In this document: positions 32,475 through 43,809 of the stretch, piece after piece
Numbering within the stretch: the first letter of the stretch is position 1
Layout of the letters: the number at the start of each line of letters is the position of its first letter
Assembly (NCBI RefSeq): GCF_022539505.1
Contig: NC_061508.1
Coordinates: forward strand, 95,707,276 to 95,771,275
From: Lolium rigidum
Taxonomy: Eukaryota; Streptophyta; Magnoliopsida; Poales; Poaceae
DNA: 64,000 nucleotides
Direction: 5' to 3'
Program-made: the position numbers and the translations under genes
Notes under the pieces: generated by a model
Told to the model about the DNA's origin: nothing
Databases searched by the model: none
The model's input: only the letters and a program-made list of their open reading frames with translations

Positions 32475-33238
32475 CACTACGGGAAAACTGCAGTTGCCGT
32501 GCATTGCATCTTTGCCGTGTGTTTCCGCACGGCAAAGATTTCTTTGCCGTGCGCACGTAGAAAAATGCACGGCAAAGATTTTGGCCACGGCAAACACAGA
32601 TACGAGCGCACGGCAAAGATTTGATTCACGGCAACAACGGAAGAGAGCGCACGGCAAAGAAAGTTGCACGGCAAAGGACCAACATAGCGCACGGCAAAGA
32701 TAGGCTACACGGCAAAGACGCTGGCACACGGCAAAGCACAAAAGGCATCGCCGTGCACGCCTTTGCCTAGTGTTTTTAACAAACGCTCGGCAAAGCAAGT
32801 CTTTGCCTAGTGTTTTTAACAAACATACGGCAAAGCAAGCCTTTGCCTAGTGTAAGCGCACGGCAAAGATGTAAAAACTGGATTTCTTCTCAGCTCAAAA
32901 GGTGTGGCGTGGTATAGTTATCAACAAACGAACGCTTAGCTCAGTGGCAAGGTTGCACGCTTTCTCTACTCTGCGTCCTAGGTTCGAATCCCAGACCGAT
33001 CAGTTTGGAGCTTTTTTTTAGATAAACCATATTTAGCACACGGCAAAGAAGCAATCTTTGCCGTGCGGCGTCGCACGGTAAAGACCTTTGCCATGCAACA
33101 TTGGCGAGACGCACGGCAAAGAAGCCTTTGCCGTCGATTGCTTTGCCGTGCGGCAACGCACGGCAAAGCCTTTGCCGTGCATATAAGACCCTTTGCCGTG
33201 CAAATAGTTGCACGGCAAAGAAAGTTTTTCCCGTAGTG
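32475..33238. mobile_element. Non-autonomous mini-CACTA element (764 bp)
   Basis: Ends CACTACGGGAAAA and TTTTTCCCGTAGTG are inverted repeats with a 3-bp target duplication ATT (32472-32474 and 33239-33241). Many CACGGCAAAG and CTTTGCCGTG motifs in both orientations crowd both ends, as expected of subterminal transposase-binding repeats. No transposase. It contains a tRNA-like sequence (32930-33003). Open frames across it are repeat artefacts. Confidence 0.93.
32930..33003 (+). ncRNA. tRNA-like sequence with pol III A and B boxes and T-tract
   Basis: A-box TAGCTCAGTGGC (32937-32948) and B-box GGTTCGAATCC (32981-32991) match the pol III consensus. The span from 32930 to the discriminator is 73 nt, tRNA length. 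Possible pairings are acceptor GAACGCT with ACCGATC (5 of 7), anticodon stem ACGC/GCGT and T-stem CTAGG/CCCAG (4 of 5). The D-stem does not pair and the anticodon loop is too long, so this is not a working tRNA. A run of eight T (33012-33019) follows as a terminator. It is probably SINE- or tRNA-derived. Confidence 0.6.
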
Positions 33239-33610
33239 ATTATGCCTAACTCTTGAGAAAATCTGGTTTTGGCATTGTGTCTAATAAACCGAGATGGAGG
33301 AAGTATTAGTTGTTGGCTCATACTGTGGTCACTTTGGAGCCGGTAACTTGTTGAATTAATAGTCATGGAAATCCTCAACTTGAGTGTGAATACTAGGGAG
33401 AAAAAAACAACTCATATAACCACTTTATTGATTGGGGAAATAAAACACATCCGAATTACAAACCATAGATGAACGGTAAAATTACATAGAGATACAACTT
33501 TAGGTCATCGTCTCTAACTTCACCTCCTATTGCATCTTGTTTTGCAGATAAGAATTTCAAGTCGGGGGAGAAGCTAGACCGGCCGTTATTTATATTAAAA
33601 TAAAAAGTGA

Positions 33611-34932
33611 TTATATCATCAATGAGTCTAAGGTCCTCTTGCCTCTTGCCATATGGCCATAATTGCGAATGAGGTATTCCGAGCCCTTAACTTTCTTGTA
33701 CCGTGCCCGCTGGGTATTTCCAATTAGCTCATCTGCCGGTCCTATTTCCTTGTCAATATCTGGCATGTAAAACATCACCACTGATGTTCTGTCTTTGTGA
33801 GGATTAGTGACGACGCGGTGCACAGGGCTCTTAAGGAGCCCGTTGGTCAATATCTGTTTTAGTGGTTGTGAGAGAAAAGGAGGTTAAGATGAGTAACTAA
33901 TGCAAAGGGGAACAAAAACCGTGAATAGGAAGAGAAGAGTACCTCGGCAAAGTCTCCGACCATGATCAATAATCCGTGGGGGTCGGTGGAAGCCGGGACA
34001 TCGTACCAGACATCATCTTTGAGGACTTGCAGGCCGCCGACGGTGTCGTCGACCATTACAACCGAGATAAGCGTGGCGTCGGCGTGGGCTGCGACGCCAA
34101 CCACGAGGTCGGGTCTTGGGCACGGCAAGTAGTAGTTGATTCTGCAATAGGTGGTAGCCGGACCGCCCAGTCGTCCGAGCAGGAAGCCATCGCCGAGGCC
34201 CATGACCCTCTCCATCGCCGGAAGGAGGGTGTCCAGCAGGCCGCGGTGCTGCTGCACGCAGTAGTCGTGCAGGATGTCCTTGAAAGATTCGGGCCAAAGT
34301 TCGAGCTTCCGCTCGTCCTGCGGTTCCACCTGGAGACGCATGCGATCGGACCAGTCGAGGGTGGTTTCGCCTTCCGCCTTGAGCTGCTTGGTTCCGTACC
34401 CTTGGTGGTAGTCCTCGTACCCTTCCTCGCAGTCTGCGAGGTTGGCGTATTTCTTCTTCTCTTCTATGGGTTGCCCAAAGAAGTCTTTCGCGGCTTTCCA
34501 CATGGCGTCCATCATACAGGGATCCACGCCATGGCCACTAACCTGCACTCACCATTCTTGGTTGCAGCATCCATTGTTCGCTGTTGAATTTCTTAAGTAG
34601 AGAATTACTACCTCAGTTTCAAAATGTAAGCCTCTTTAACAAACTAGTTTAGCTTGCTAAAAAGGTTTACATTTTAGAACGGAGGGAGTATTACCTACCA
34701 TGAAAATGCCCCAGGACACCAGTGCTGATCGGAGCTTCTCCACCTCCTCGCCGCCGCCAGCTGCCACCTGTTGGGACAGGAGGCCAAGGTCGATGACCGG
34801 GACCTGTGCCACCGGCAGTGCGCCCTCCACCGTAGGGCGGTCCTCCACCTGCAGCACGTACCGTTCTGGCAAGAGGTCTCCCCCGGCGAGCTCCTCAACG
34901 AGCAACATGCCCGGCGAAGCTGCTGTTGCCAT
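33611..34932 (-). CDS. 2-oxoglutarate/Fe(II)-dependent dioxygenase (SRG1-like), copy 2
   Basis: Three exons: 34932-34699, 34542-33943 and 33853-33611, with exon lengths identical to copy 1 (234, 600 and 243 bp), giving 358 residues. Iron ligands (AAHADATLISVV, SPVHRVV) and the 2-oxoglutarate-binding DRTSV are intact. It differs from copy 1 at about 28 residues. Several fall near the active-site strand (VGVAAHAD against IGIATHAD) and in the segment after DRMRLQVEP. A C-terminal cluster differs too (KGSEYLIRNYG against KVWDYVIRNYD). In exon 3, 7 differences change the protein and 4 do not, by hand count. Intron 1 carries a 78-bp MITE absent from copy 1. Either copy could have taken on a new substrate. 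Confidence 0.93.
34611..34688. mobile_element. Small MITE in intron 1 of dioxygenase copy 2
   Basis: A 78-bp foldback (CCTCAGTTTCAAAATGTAA ... TTACATTTTAGAACGGAGGGAG) flanked by TA (34609-34610 and 34689-34690). Copy 1 lacks it at the matching place (25985-25992). It lies close to the 5' splice site at 34698. Confidence 0.85.
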
Positions 34933-35020
34933 CTTCTTCTTTCTTTGGATCTTGATTGGACTCGCTCCCTATGGTTTGCTCTCACTCTGCGTCTTTCAAA
35001 CTTCAAACTGAAGGCTCCTA

Positions 35021-35028
35021 CTTATATA
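35021..35028 (-). promoter_or_regulatory. TATA box of dioxygenase copy 2
   Basis: Minus-strand CTATATAAG about 90 bp upstream of the ATG at 34932, aligned with 26321-26328. Confidence 0.65.
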
Positions 35029-35956
35029 GATACACGGACAGACGGCGCAACTGAAAACTCAAAGTCCGCACCAACATATATGTAAACCGCTCTACCATTT
35101 CAAATTATCAAATTATATATAAAAAAATCTATGTACATACGTAACAGGTGTACTTTTCTCAACCAAACTGTAGCACTTTCTAGATTTTCTGCGAGTTAAG
35201 ATTTATAAGCTTGAAAATCTATAGATAAATAATTACCATTATTTAGAATATGAAATTCGTCTTGCATTTATCATAAATTATATGTTTATAATATATGTAT
35301 TTCCATATGAAGCAACATCTTGGCATAAATAATTGTTAACCATTTTAAAGACTATGTAAATGTTCTAGTGGCCTAGACATATTTTATTATGAGAGGTCGT
35401 ATTATATCGCTGGCAAAGGAAGGGGTGTTGTAATCGACAGACAATAGGTTTGTAAACACGCACAATTTTTCAATAATTTTAGTCACTCAAAAAATCCAGT
35501 GCTTCAAGTCTCTGTAATACGCTTGGTCACGTACCTCACCTAGTTCCTACACACGTTATTCTGATATAAACACTTGAGAGTTACATGAATGGTCTACATT
35601 ATGGGCGTTGTCCTGCACGACCTAGGCACCGGCTCAAATCCCGCTACGACCGGGAATCATTGTTTCATATGCGATTGTAAAAGTATTGACGACGCATGTT
35701 GGAATTGGGATTAACTGCATGGGTTGCCACCGAGCTTATGGTTCTATGCGCCGTCCTTCAAGCTGCAATCACTTTGTCAAATATTACTCGGAATTTAGAA
35801 CCGCTAGCGCATTCGAGTGCTACCTAAATGCAGCGAGAACACCATAGAGTTAGAGATTATTGTGTGTGTTGTTTTTGTTGGAAAGCCGTTGCTAAGAGAA
35901 CTATGGAATGATGGAGAGTTCGTCTAGTGCTCGTAACAAGAGTACTACCGAGACAT

Positions 35957-36196
35957 TTAGAATATTGTATTACTTAGGGGCGTAGAGCTATGGAATGATG
36001 GAGGTCTGTGGCGGTGTGCATTAGAACTGTTGCAAAAGAGGCTGCACCCTCTCCCGCTTGTGAGGTCTGCAGGGCCGATGACTCCAAGTACGAGTGGTTG
36101 AAGTCGAAACATCGACATTCGCTGCTTCACTCTCACCGAACCCGGCGGCCGCGGGGGTTTGTGAGGAGCAGCGCCCGCGACAAGCCCCACGACCAT
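35957..36196 (-). pseudogene. Broken copy of the small secreted-peptide candidate
   Basis: Starts MVVGLVAGAA like the 27324-27563 frame, but two indels (an extra G in the GGGGG run near 36156 and lost bases near 36175) and a deletion of about 15 bp near 36107 shift the frame. The encoded chain after the first residues is unrelated to that of copy 1. Confidence 0.3.
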
Positions 36197-37015
36197 GCTT
36201 GTTGGGCGACATCGGCAGGGATCAGCGGCAACAACGGGTAATCTTCGTCGGCGGGCGGGGGCGTGAACTAGGTGGACGGGGAGCCCACATGCTTGGGGAG
36301 AAGGGAAAAATATATAGTTGCCGTGGTTTTTAGTCGATGTCGCTGACAGGAATTAGAATCTGCCATGACTTGCGTTGCCGCGGTTGCAGGCACGCCGGTA
36401 GCGACCCAACAAACAGGAGCTGAATCGGGGTTGCCGGAAATGGGATTGGGCTCGCCCTGCCAATTTCACTGCTATTACCTGGCCTAGTGAGTGCCATTGT
36501 GCTGGAGCCCCAAAATCCTACTTGTGTCATTATGTCATTATTGAGATCCGGTTGTGATGCCCACACATTCACGTGCATCCAATTTTGGAATGGGCCAGCC
36601 CCTCCAATTATGGAAAGGACCAGGAGTAAGTGCATGGTTGTCCGTTCTCAAACATTACTCTACCCAGGTGAAGGTGGTGCATGCAGCCAATATCAGTTCT
36701 GCACAAGCAGCATGGGACAACTGCCCTTTCGCCGCATCAAGGGACAACGCTAAAAACTATATATATATGGTTATGCTTGCAGGATTTTGATGTCCTCATG
36801 CCTAATCATGGACACATTTGGCAGTAACCAACAAGCAAGGCATGTATGCGACAACTCGCAAGCTTCATGACTGTATGCAGCAGACTGTCATTTTGTATGT
36901 GACAATGGTTCAACACCTAAGCAAAACGAAATGGGAATCTGATTTCACTGTTCACTTTTTTGTATGAACTGTAGGCGGTTGTTTACATCAGCATTGTGCA
37001 ACTCCTGAATACACA

Positions 37016-40000
37016 TTACATAATATTCGGTTTCTATTGTTATACTTACTCAATTACTGGTTTCAAATATTGCCTCCCCCGTGCCATTATGTTTTAACCC
37101 AAAAACATTTGAAGCAAAGATTATGATCGTGAATATTTGCCATCCCCAAACCCGCAAATCAATTCTCGTGCACAGTGACCACCAATTTGCTAATTAGGTG
37201 TATTTTATGGCTTCTTTCATCATGAATTTACAGACAGTTAGCTACTTGATTGTATTTTATGGGCAATCTGGAGAAAGAAAGTAATTTTAGGGCTATGCTT
37301 GCAGGATTTTGATGTCCTCACGCATAATCATGGAGACATTTGGCATTAACGCACATGAAGACGTGCATGCTACAACTGCAAGCTGCACGGCTGCTACAGC
37401 AGCCAGCCCTTTCGTATGTGCCCTATGGGTCAACACCTAAGTAAAACGAAATGTGAATCTAATTCACTGTTCAATTTTTTGTCTGAACTATTTTGTGGGC
37501 CGAGATTCGGTAGCGCATTCACATCCTACCTAAATGCAAAGAGATTTAGTACCGTAATATGGATTCAGCTATCTTAACAAAATCGATATGGTGACTATTT
37601 TGTGTTGTTTGGGTTGGAAATTCGATGGTAAGACAACTCTGAATGATCAGTATTGTCTCAATAGCTATCTTAATAGGAATACTAACAAGAAAATTACAAT
37701 ATTATATTTCTTAGGGGATATATAATCATGAAATTTATTAGCAGATTATGCTATTTAATAACTGGCCACCCATGCATAGGCTCTTGTGGCATCCTTATGT
37801 GCATAATCATTTGACCACTGCCTGACAACTTTTACTAGCCTAATCCATATTGGCACCATTGTATTTGCCATACAAATTTTTGCCGGTTATAGGCTCGTCG
37901 TGTTCCGTGTGCTGAATGTATTGCCACGTATAGGACCATCAGCGCTGGTCCCAATATGAATTAGGCTAGTACAAGTTGTCAGCATCACGTGAATGCCATT
38001 TCATCAGCTACCGGCACCACCACAAATCATGATATCCAGATTTGTGGACGTGGAGATGTGTTGTATACGTGTTCACATAGGAGAAGGCGAAGGTGTCGTA
38101 TTCAGCTGGGTTGGCAGATCCAAGTTTTTCATGTGCTGGTATGTGGTCTTGTCGCCTCCAATTATGGAAATGGACATCGTTAAGTGCATGGATCTCATAT
38201 TCTGCATGCAGTCAATGTCAAGGGACAACTGCCAATTATGGAAACATTTCTCTTGCCACATAAAGTCGGTGCACGCACCCAATGTCAGATTTTGCACATG
38301 CTGGATGGTACAACAACCCTTTCGCTGCATTGAGGGACAACGCTCAAAAATATTTCCCGTAGCAACTTTCCATTAATATGGGTTTTAACTGCTTCTCCGA
38401 CCGACGTCACACCTTTATGAAAGGTAGAAGGTTGTGTTTTCTTACATCACATAATATTCGGTTTCTACTGTTATACTTACTCAGTTACTTGTTTCTAATA
38501 TTTCCTCCCCCGTGCAATTATGTTTTAACCCAAAACATTTGATGCAAAGATTATGATCCTGAATATTTGCCATCCCCAAACCCGCAATTCTATTCTCACA
38601 CACGGTGACAACCAATTAGCTAATTAAGCTTATTTTATGGCTTCTTTAATCATCATTTTATAGACAATTAGTTAGTTGATTGTATTTTATGGGCATTCTG
38701 GAGAAAGAAAGTAAGTATATGGCTATGCTTGCAGGATTTTGATGTCCTCATGCATAATCATGGAGACATTTGGCAGTAACGCACATCAAGGCATTCATGC
38801 TACAACTCCAAGTTGCATGGCTGCTACAGCAGCCTGCTCTCGTATATGTGCCCTGTGGGTCAACACTTAAGCAAAATGAAATGTGAATAGGATTCACTAT
38901 TCACTTTTTTGGGTGAACTATTAATAGGCGGTTGTTTTTATCAGCATTGTGCAACTCCTGTATAAGAATTACAATGCATATGCAATGTATCACCAAAATA
39001 AAAAAATTTATAAATATTATAGATATTGCAACTTTAGGTATATGGAGTTCACTTAGGACATAAATCATTAATTCACAACCCTAAACCTCACTATATACTC
39101 ACTCTTCTCTGCAATATTGAGATTTATATATGTAATTCATGTATTAATTTTTACAAAGAAATAGAACTTTAAACTTAACTACATTTCAAAAAAAAAAAGT
39201 TTTTTCCATTTCCTAACAAATAGACAACTCATGTTTAATTTGAGAGTAACATGCACGGGGTGCCCACGTCCTTATGTTTGCAAGCGATGTCCGTCGATAT
39301 GAGATTCCTTTCTAAAATATTTTGTGGGCCGAGAATCGGTAGCGCATTCACATCCTACCGAAATGCAACGAGATTTAGTACTGTAAAACGGATTTGGCCA
39401 TCTTAACACCATATAATTGGTGACTATTCTGTGTGTTGTTTGGGTTGGAAATTCGATGCTAAGACAACTATGAATGGTCAGTATTATGTCAATAACTCTC
39501 GTAATAGGAATACTAAGAAGAAAATAACAATATTGTTTTGCTTAGGAGATATATAATCATGAAATCTATTAGCAGATCGTGCTATTTAAGAACTGGCGAC
39601 CCATGCATATGTTCTTGTAGCATCCTTATGTGCATAATCATTTGAGCACCGCTTGACAAATTTTTCTAGCCTAATCCATATTGGCACCATAGTATTTGGC
39701 ATACAAAATTTTGCTGTTTATAGCCTCGTCGTGTTCCGTGTGTTGAACGTATTGCCAATTATAGGACCATCAACGGCGGTCCCAATATGAATTAGGCTAG
39801 TACAAGTTGTCAGCATCACGTAAATGCCATTTCATCAGCTACTGGCACAACCACCAATCAAGATATCCAGATTTGTGGACATGCATATCTGTTGTATACG
39901 TGTTCGCATAGGAGAAGGTGAAGGTATCATATTCAACTGGGCTAGCAGATCCATGTTTTTCACGTGCTGATATGTGATCTTGTTGCCCCCCCCCCCCAAT

Positions 40001-41051
40001 TATGGAAAGGGCCATCATTATGTGCATGGTTGTCAGATTCTACATGCAGTCAATGTCAAGGGACCAATTATGGAAACATTTCTCTCGCCACATAAAGTCG
40101 GTGCATGCTGCCAATGTCAGATTCTGCACATGCGGCATGGGACAACCGCCCTTTCGTTGCATCGAGGGATGACGGTCAAAAGTATTTCCTGTACCAACTT
40201 TCCATCAATATGGGATTTAACTGCTTTTGCGGCCCGCGTCACACCATTGTAAAAGGTAGAGGGTTGGTTCTTCTTACATCACATAATATTCGGTTTCTAA
40301 TATTATACTTACTCAATTACTTGTTTCAAATATTTCCTCCCCCGTGCCATTATGTTTTAACCTAAAAACATTGGAAGCAAAGATTATGATCGTGAATATT
40401 TTCCATCCCCAAACCCGCAAATCTATTCTCATGCACACTCACCACCAATTAGCTAATTAAGTGTATTTTATGGCTGCTTTTATCATCAATTTACAGATAT
40501 TTAGCTAGTTGATTGTATTTTATGGGCAATCTGGAGAAAGAAAGTAAGGATAGGGCTCAGCTTGCAGGATTTTGATGTCCTCATGCATAATCATGGAGAC
40601 ATTAGGCATTAACTCACATGAAGACGTGCATGCTACAATTGCAAGCTGCAAGGCTGCTACAACAGCCTGCCCTTTCGTATGTGCAGTGTGGGACAACACC
40701 TCAGCAAAACGAAATGTGAATCTAATTCAATGTTCACTTTTTTGTGTGGACCATTATTAGGTCATTGTTTTTATTAGCATTGTGCAACAACTGAATAAGA
40801 ATTACATTGCATTTGCAATGTATTACCGAAATAAAAAATTATAAATGATATAGATATTGCAACTTTCCGTATATGGAGTTCATTTAGGATATAAATCATT
40901 AATTCACAACCCTAAACCTCAGTATATACTCACCCTTCTCTGCAATATTTAGATTTATATATGTAATTAATGTTTTTAATTTTTACAAAGAAATAGACCT
41001 TGAAACTTTAGTACATCTCAATTTTTTTTGAAGTTCTTACCATTACCTAAG
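37016..41051. repeat. Tandem array of unclassified 1.83-kb repeat
   Basis: The marker TTTTGTGGGCCGAGA occurs at 37491, 39320 and (after removing the retrotransposon at 41052-52096) 52204, giving a period of 1829-1834 bp over about 2.6 units. Other markers (GCTTGCAGGATTTTGATGTCC near 37304, 38733 and 40561; hairpin at 37823 and 39650) keep the same order. The unit has no LTR-like ends, no long ORF and no known domain. Composition is AT-rich. Confidence 0.8.
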
Positions 41052-43004
41052 TGTTTTAGCGAGATAAATATTTGAATTCATCTGCATTGGCATTTAAAAT
41101 GCGGGCGTGCCAGTATACCATTGTATACGAATAGAAGGGTTGCAAATACACATAAATAGGGCACTTGTATTCCATCGATTATCGATAGTTTCCACATTCC
41201 CATTTCACATGTACTTTTAATATTTGCGCCTGTATATATATCCGACAAAGACGATTGCAAAGTTCCCGATTCCCGGAGCCTCGGAAGACTTTCCAGTTAA
41301 TTACATCCATAGACTGGCTTAGGTCCATGAAATACCTCCGATTAAACTGCTGTCAGCATAGTCATCATCCTTAGCCCTCAAGTCGTTACCTCAATGAACT
41401 TAACAAATCTAATAAAATGCCAAGAAAAAGTAAAGCACACATGAGACACGTATTTAACGTGGAAAACCCAAATTGGGTAAAAAACCACGGTGGCGCGGAG
41501 GCCAAATCCACTATGAGAATATTTGCGTACGCCAGATGTTACAATAAGCTTGTATCCGAGTGACTAAAATTCATCGAAGGCGGGGTGCCACCTGTTTGCT
41601 TGCTCTTGTCTGCGATCATAATCTTCAATTGTCATGTTTCATCTTCAAAGATCTTCATACAGCCCAAAAGTAAGTGTTCGGCCTCGTTGATCACGAACAT
41701 ATCAAGTCCCACCTCATTGGCCAAGATGTCTGAATAAATTCCATCGGCCACGAAAAAGAAGACTCAAATTTAGCCTGCATGAAGCCGTGGGTGTTGCCAT
41801 CAAGGGGGGACACATACAACCAGTAGGCATAACGCCATGATCGGGAATGATGATCACCCATCACAAAACCTGTACGGCATGAAGCCATGTGTCGTGTGCT
41901 ATCAAGAGAGGCACGTAAATATGTAGGCATAAATCCGTGATAGGGGTTGATGAACACCCGTCATATATCCTGTACCGATACGGCGCGAAGCCTCGACTGG
42001 GATTGAAGATCAACCCGTCACAAAACATGTTTGACTCGATGCCATGATTGTGGGTGAAAATCGCTGGTCATATAACCTGCTTGGCTCGAAGCCTCAATTT
42101 GGGGTAATGATCACCCGCCACATAACCTGCTGGCTCAAAGCCTTGTGTGCCATCGAAGACGATGCGTATAACCTGTAGGCGTAATGCCGTGATCGAGGAC
42201 GCCATCACATATCCTGTACGCCATGGGATCTTTCAATCTGTGGAGTCGCCCAGTTCAAGTTTCTCCATAGACAGCAAGCCAAGAAGAGAACGGCTCCACC
42301 CCCTCCACTCGATATGTACCTTGACCTGATGGATTTGCTGCTTGTGATGATCCTAGATCGGTCTGTGTGGGAAATCCAGCTCTAGCATCACGTCCGGCCG
42401 AAAATGATCTATAGAATGTGGCGATATGTGTAGATCGAGTGTATATGAAAAATCAAGGTCCGGCGTCGCTTGCCGGCTGAAAAGATCTGCCCCCTTCGCC
42501 TAATCGCCTGTTCCCGTGAGGCTCTTTATATCTCCTTTTTGAGCCTGCCGTGAGCTGTGCCGCCAGTCACAAACTACCTCTCCGGAGCGTTCGGCGAGGC
42601 CCTCTCATCCAAATACAGGTCGCTGCCCATGGTCCTTATCTAAACTAATCAAGCTAGCCAAACGGCCAGCGGCAACGTTCTACACGTACGTACACGTACA
42701 TGTTTGAAAACCAATCGATCACCACTCCTGGCAGTGGGTCCTCTCACGATCATTTTTTCCTTGAGATGGCTGCTACATATCTTTGAGTCATGCAAAACTC
42801 TTAGCTAACGTGTGTGTGTCTCCTCAATACTTTCCAGACTATACAAAAATCTGAACCAATGTATCTTTGTTCCTCTCATGCATGTACATACTTGTGTTCC
42901 TCTTTCTTGTACCTGATGTGAAACCTTGCGGATATTCTGCACACATTTGCAACCGTGATTTGAAAGTTGTAATCTGTAAAACCATGACAAAATATCATCA
43001 AACA
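41052..43004 (-). repeat. 3' LTR of the LARD-like element
   Basis: 1953 bp, TG...CA. Differs from the other LTR by C/T at the TATATCCGAC site, TTCCCGG/TTCCTGG, AAGAAAA/AAGCAAA, CATCTTC/CATATTC and TTATCTA/TTACCTA, an extra CATG-type 4 bp near 42883 and a missing G near 42253. Confidence 0.93.
41765..42225. repeat. Degenerate tandem repeats inside the LTR
   Basis: About six imperfect units of 60-90 bp share GAAGCC, ATGATCACCC and CACAAAACCTG or CATATAACCTG. The same block is in the other LTR at about 50860-51320. It may be regulatory, but no motif is recognised. Confidence 0.55.
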
Positions 43005-43024
43005 AATGCCCCTCGCTAAGTAGA
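43005..43024 (-). other. Polypurine tract of the LARD-like element
   Basis: Minus-strand TTAGCGAGGGGCATT stands directly before TGTTTGATG of the 3' LTR, as expected for plus-strand priming in Gypsy-type elements. Confidence 0.65.
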
Positions 43025-43440
43025 GTGCGAATGCGTAGCAATTCGGACTGTGCTTAGTGAAACTAAGCTCGCAAAACTGGTAACCCTCCCTCGTAGATTG
43101 ATAATAGACAGCGATATCCATGTTGCATCTGTTGTATTCTTTTGTCTTCACTCCATATATACCAAACCAGTACTGATCAATCCATAAATATATATTGAAT
43201 TCCCTGATATTGGATGTTTGTATCTACTAGCCGAACAACTTATTATGGACTGGAAGTTTTACTTTCATACTTGCTCAAAGCGATTATATACCAGCTTATT
43301 CTGTGTGAAAATGAAATCCCGCTAAAGGCACTTGTATTGTCAGCTGATCATGTATTGTCTCATGCATACCTGAACATGTTATATATACCAGCGTCCCTCA
43401 GCCATAAAAATGTGCACATATAATTTTCCCAGCGTGACTC

Positions 43441-43612
43441 CACTAGTAGAAACAAGGGCTTTGGTTTTTTGCCCCAAATGGCTTTTGCACCGGATTTGGC
43501 ACGAACCGGTGCAAAAGGGGGGGGCCTTTTGCACCGGATGGTTTGCACCGGTTGGCCATCCGGTGCATATGGGCCTTTTGAACAGGTGCAAAAGAGCAGT
43601 TTTCCACTAGTG
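43441..43612. mobile_element. Mini-CACTA element (172 bp) inside the LARD-like element
   Basis: Starts CACTAGTAGAAAC and ends TTTTCCACTAGTG, with a 3-bp target duplication CTC (43438-43440 and 43613-43615). GCACCGG and CCGGTGC motifs fill the interior in both orientations. Noncoding; moved by an external CACTA transposase. Confidence 0.88.
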
Positions 43613-43809
43613 CTCGGCGTTAAATCATGCACATGTAATTTTTAGCTGAACTGTAACAACAAAGTGGTACAGCGCCACAGAGCTAAGTCCATGCTATAAG
43701 CTTGCTGGAATATTTTTCATTTTCAAACATGTATGTTTGACAAAACCACGGCGAAGATCCATGCCATGATAAAGCTTATCTCTTAACCTTGTAGCTCATC
43801 TCAACCTGA

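Larger units (their letters stand above)
32289..33303. mobile_element. Stowaway MITE interrupted by a mini-CACTA; empty site known
   Basis: Ends CTCCCTCCATCTCGGTTTATTAG and CTAATAAACCGAGATGGAGGAAG are flanked by TA (32287-32288 and 33304-33305). Without its 764-bp insertion and 3-bp target copy the element is 248 bp, matching the MITE at 7775-8023. Copy 1 of the duplication has the unoccupied target GTACTATTAG (24680-24689), which proves insertion after the duplication. Confidence 0.93.
30565..38668. repeat. Segmental duplication, copy 2
   Basis: Begins inside the MITE sequence (30565-30695) and repeats copy 1 in the same order. Differences include a 1-kb MITE-plus-CACTA insertion (32289-33303), a small MITE in the dioxygenase intron (34611-34688), replacement of a short block at about 31812-31896, and loss of much of the repeat after 37016. 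The end near 38668 (TTAGTTAGTTG) is inferred by matching the junction at 30564. Confidence 0.8.

Noticed and set aside
32930..33003. A functional tRNA gene
   Set aside because: No D-stem pairing, an oversized anticodon loop and two acceptor mismatches; kept only as a tRNA-like pol III unit.
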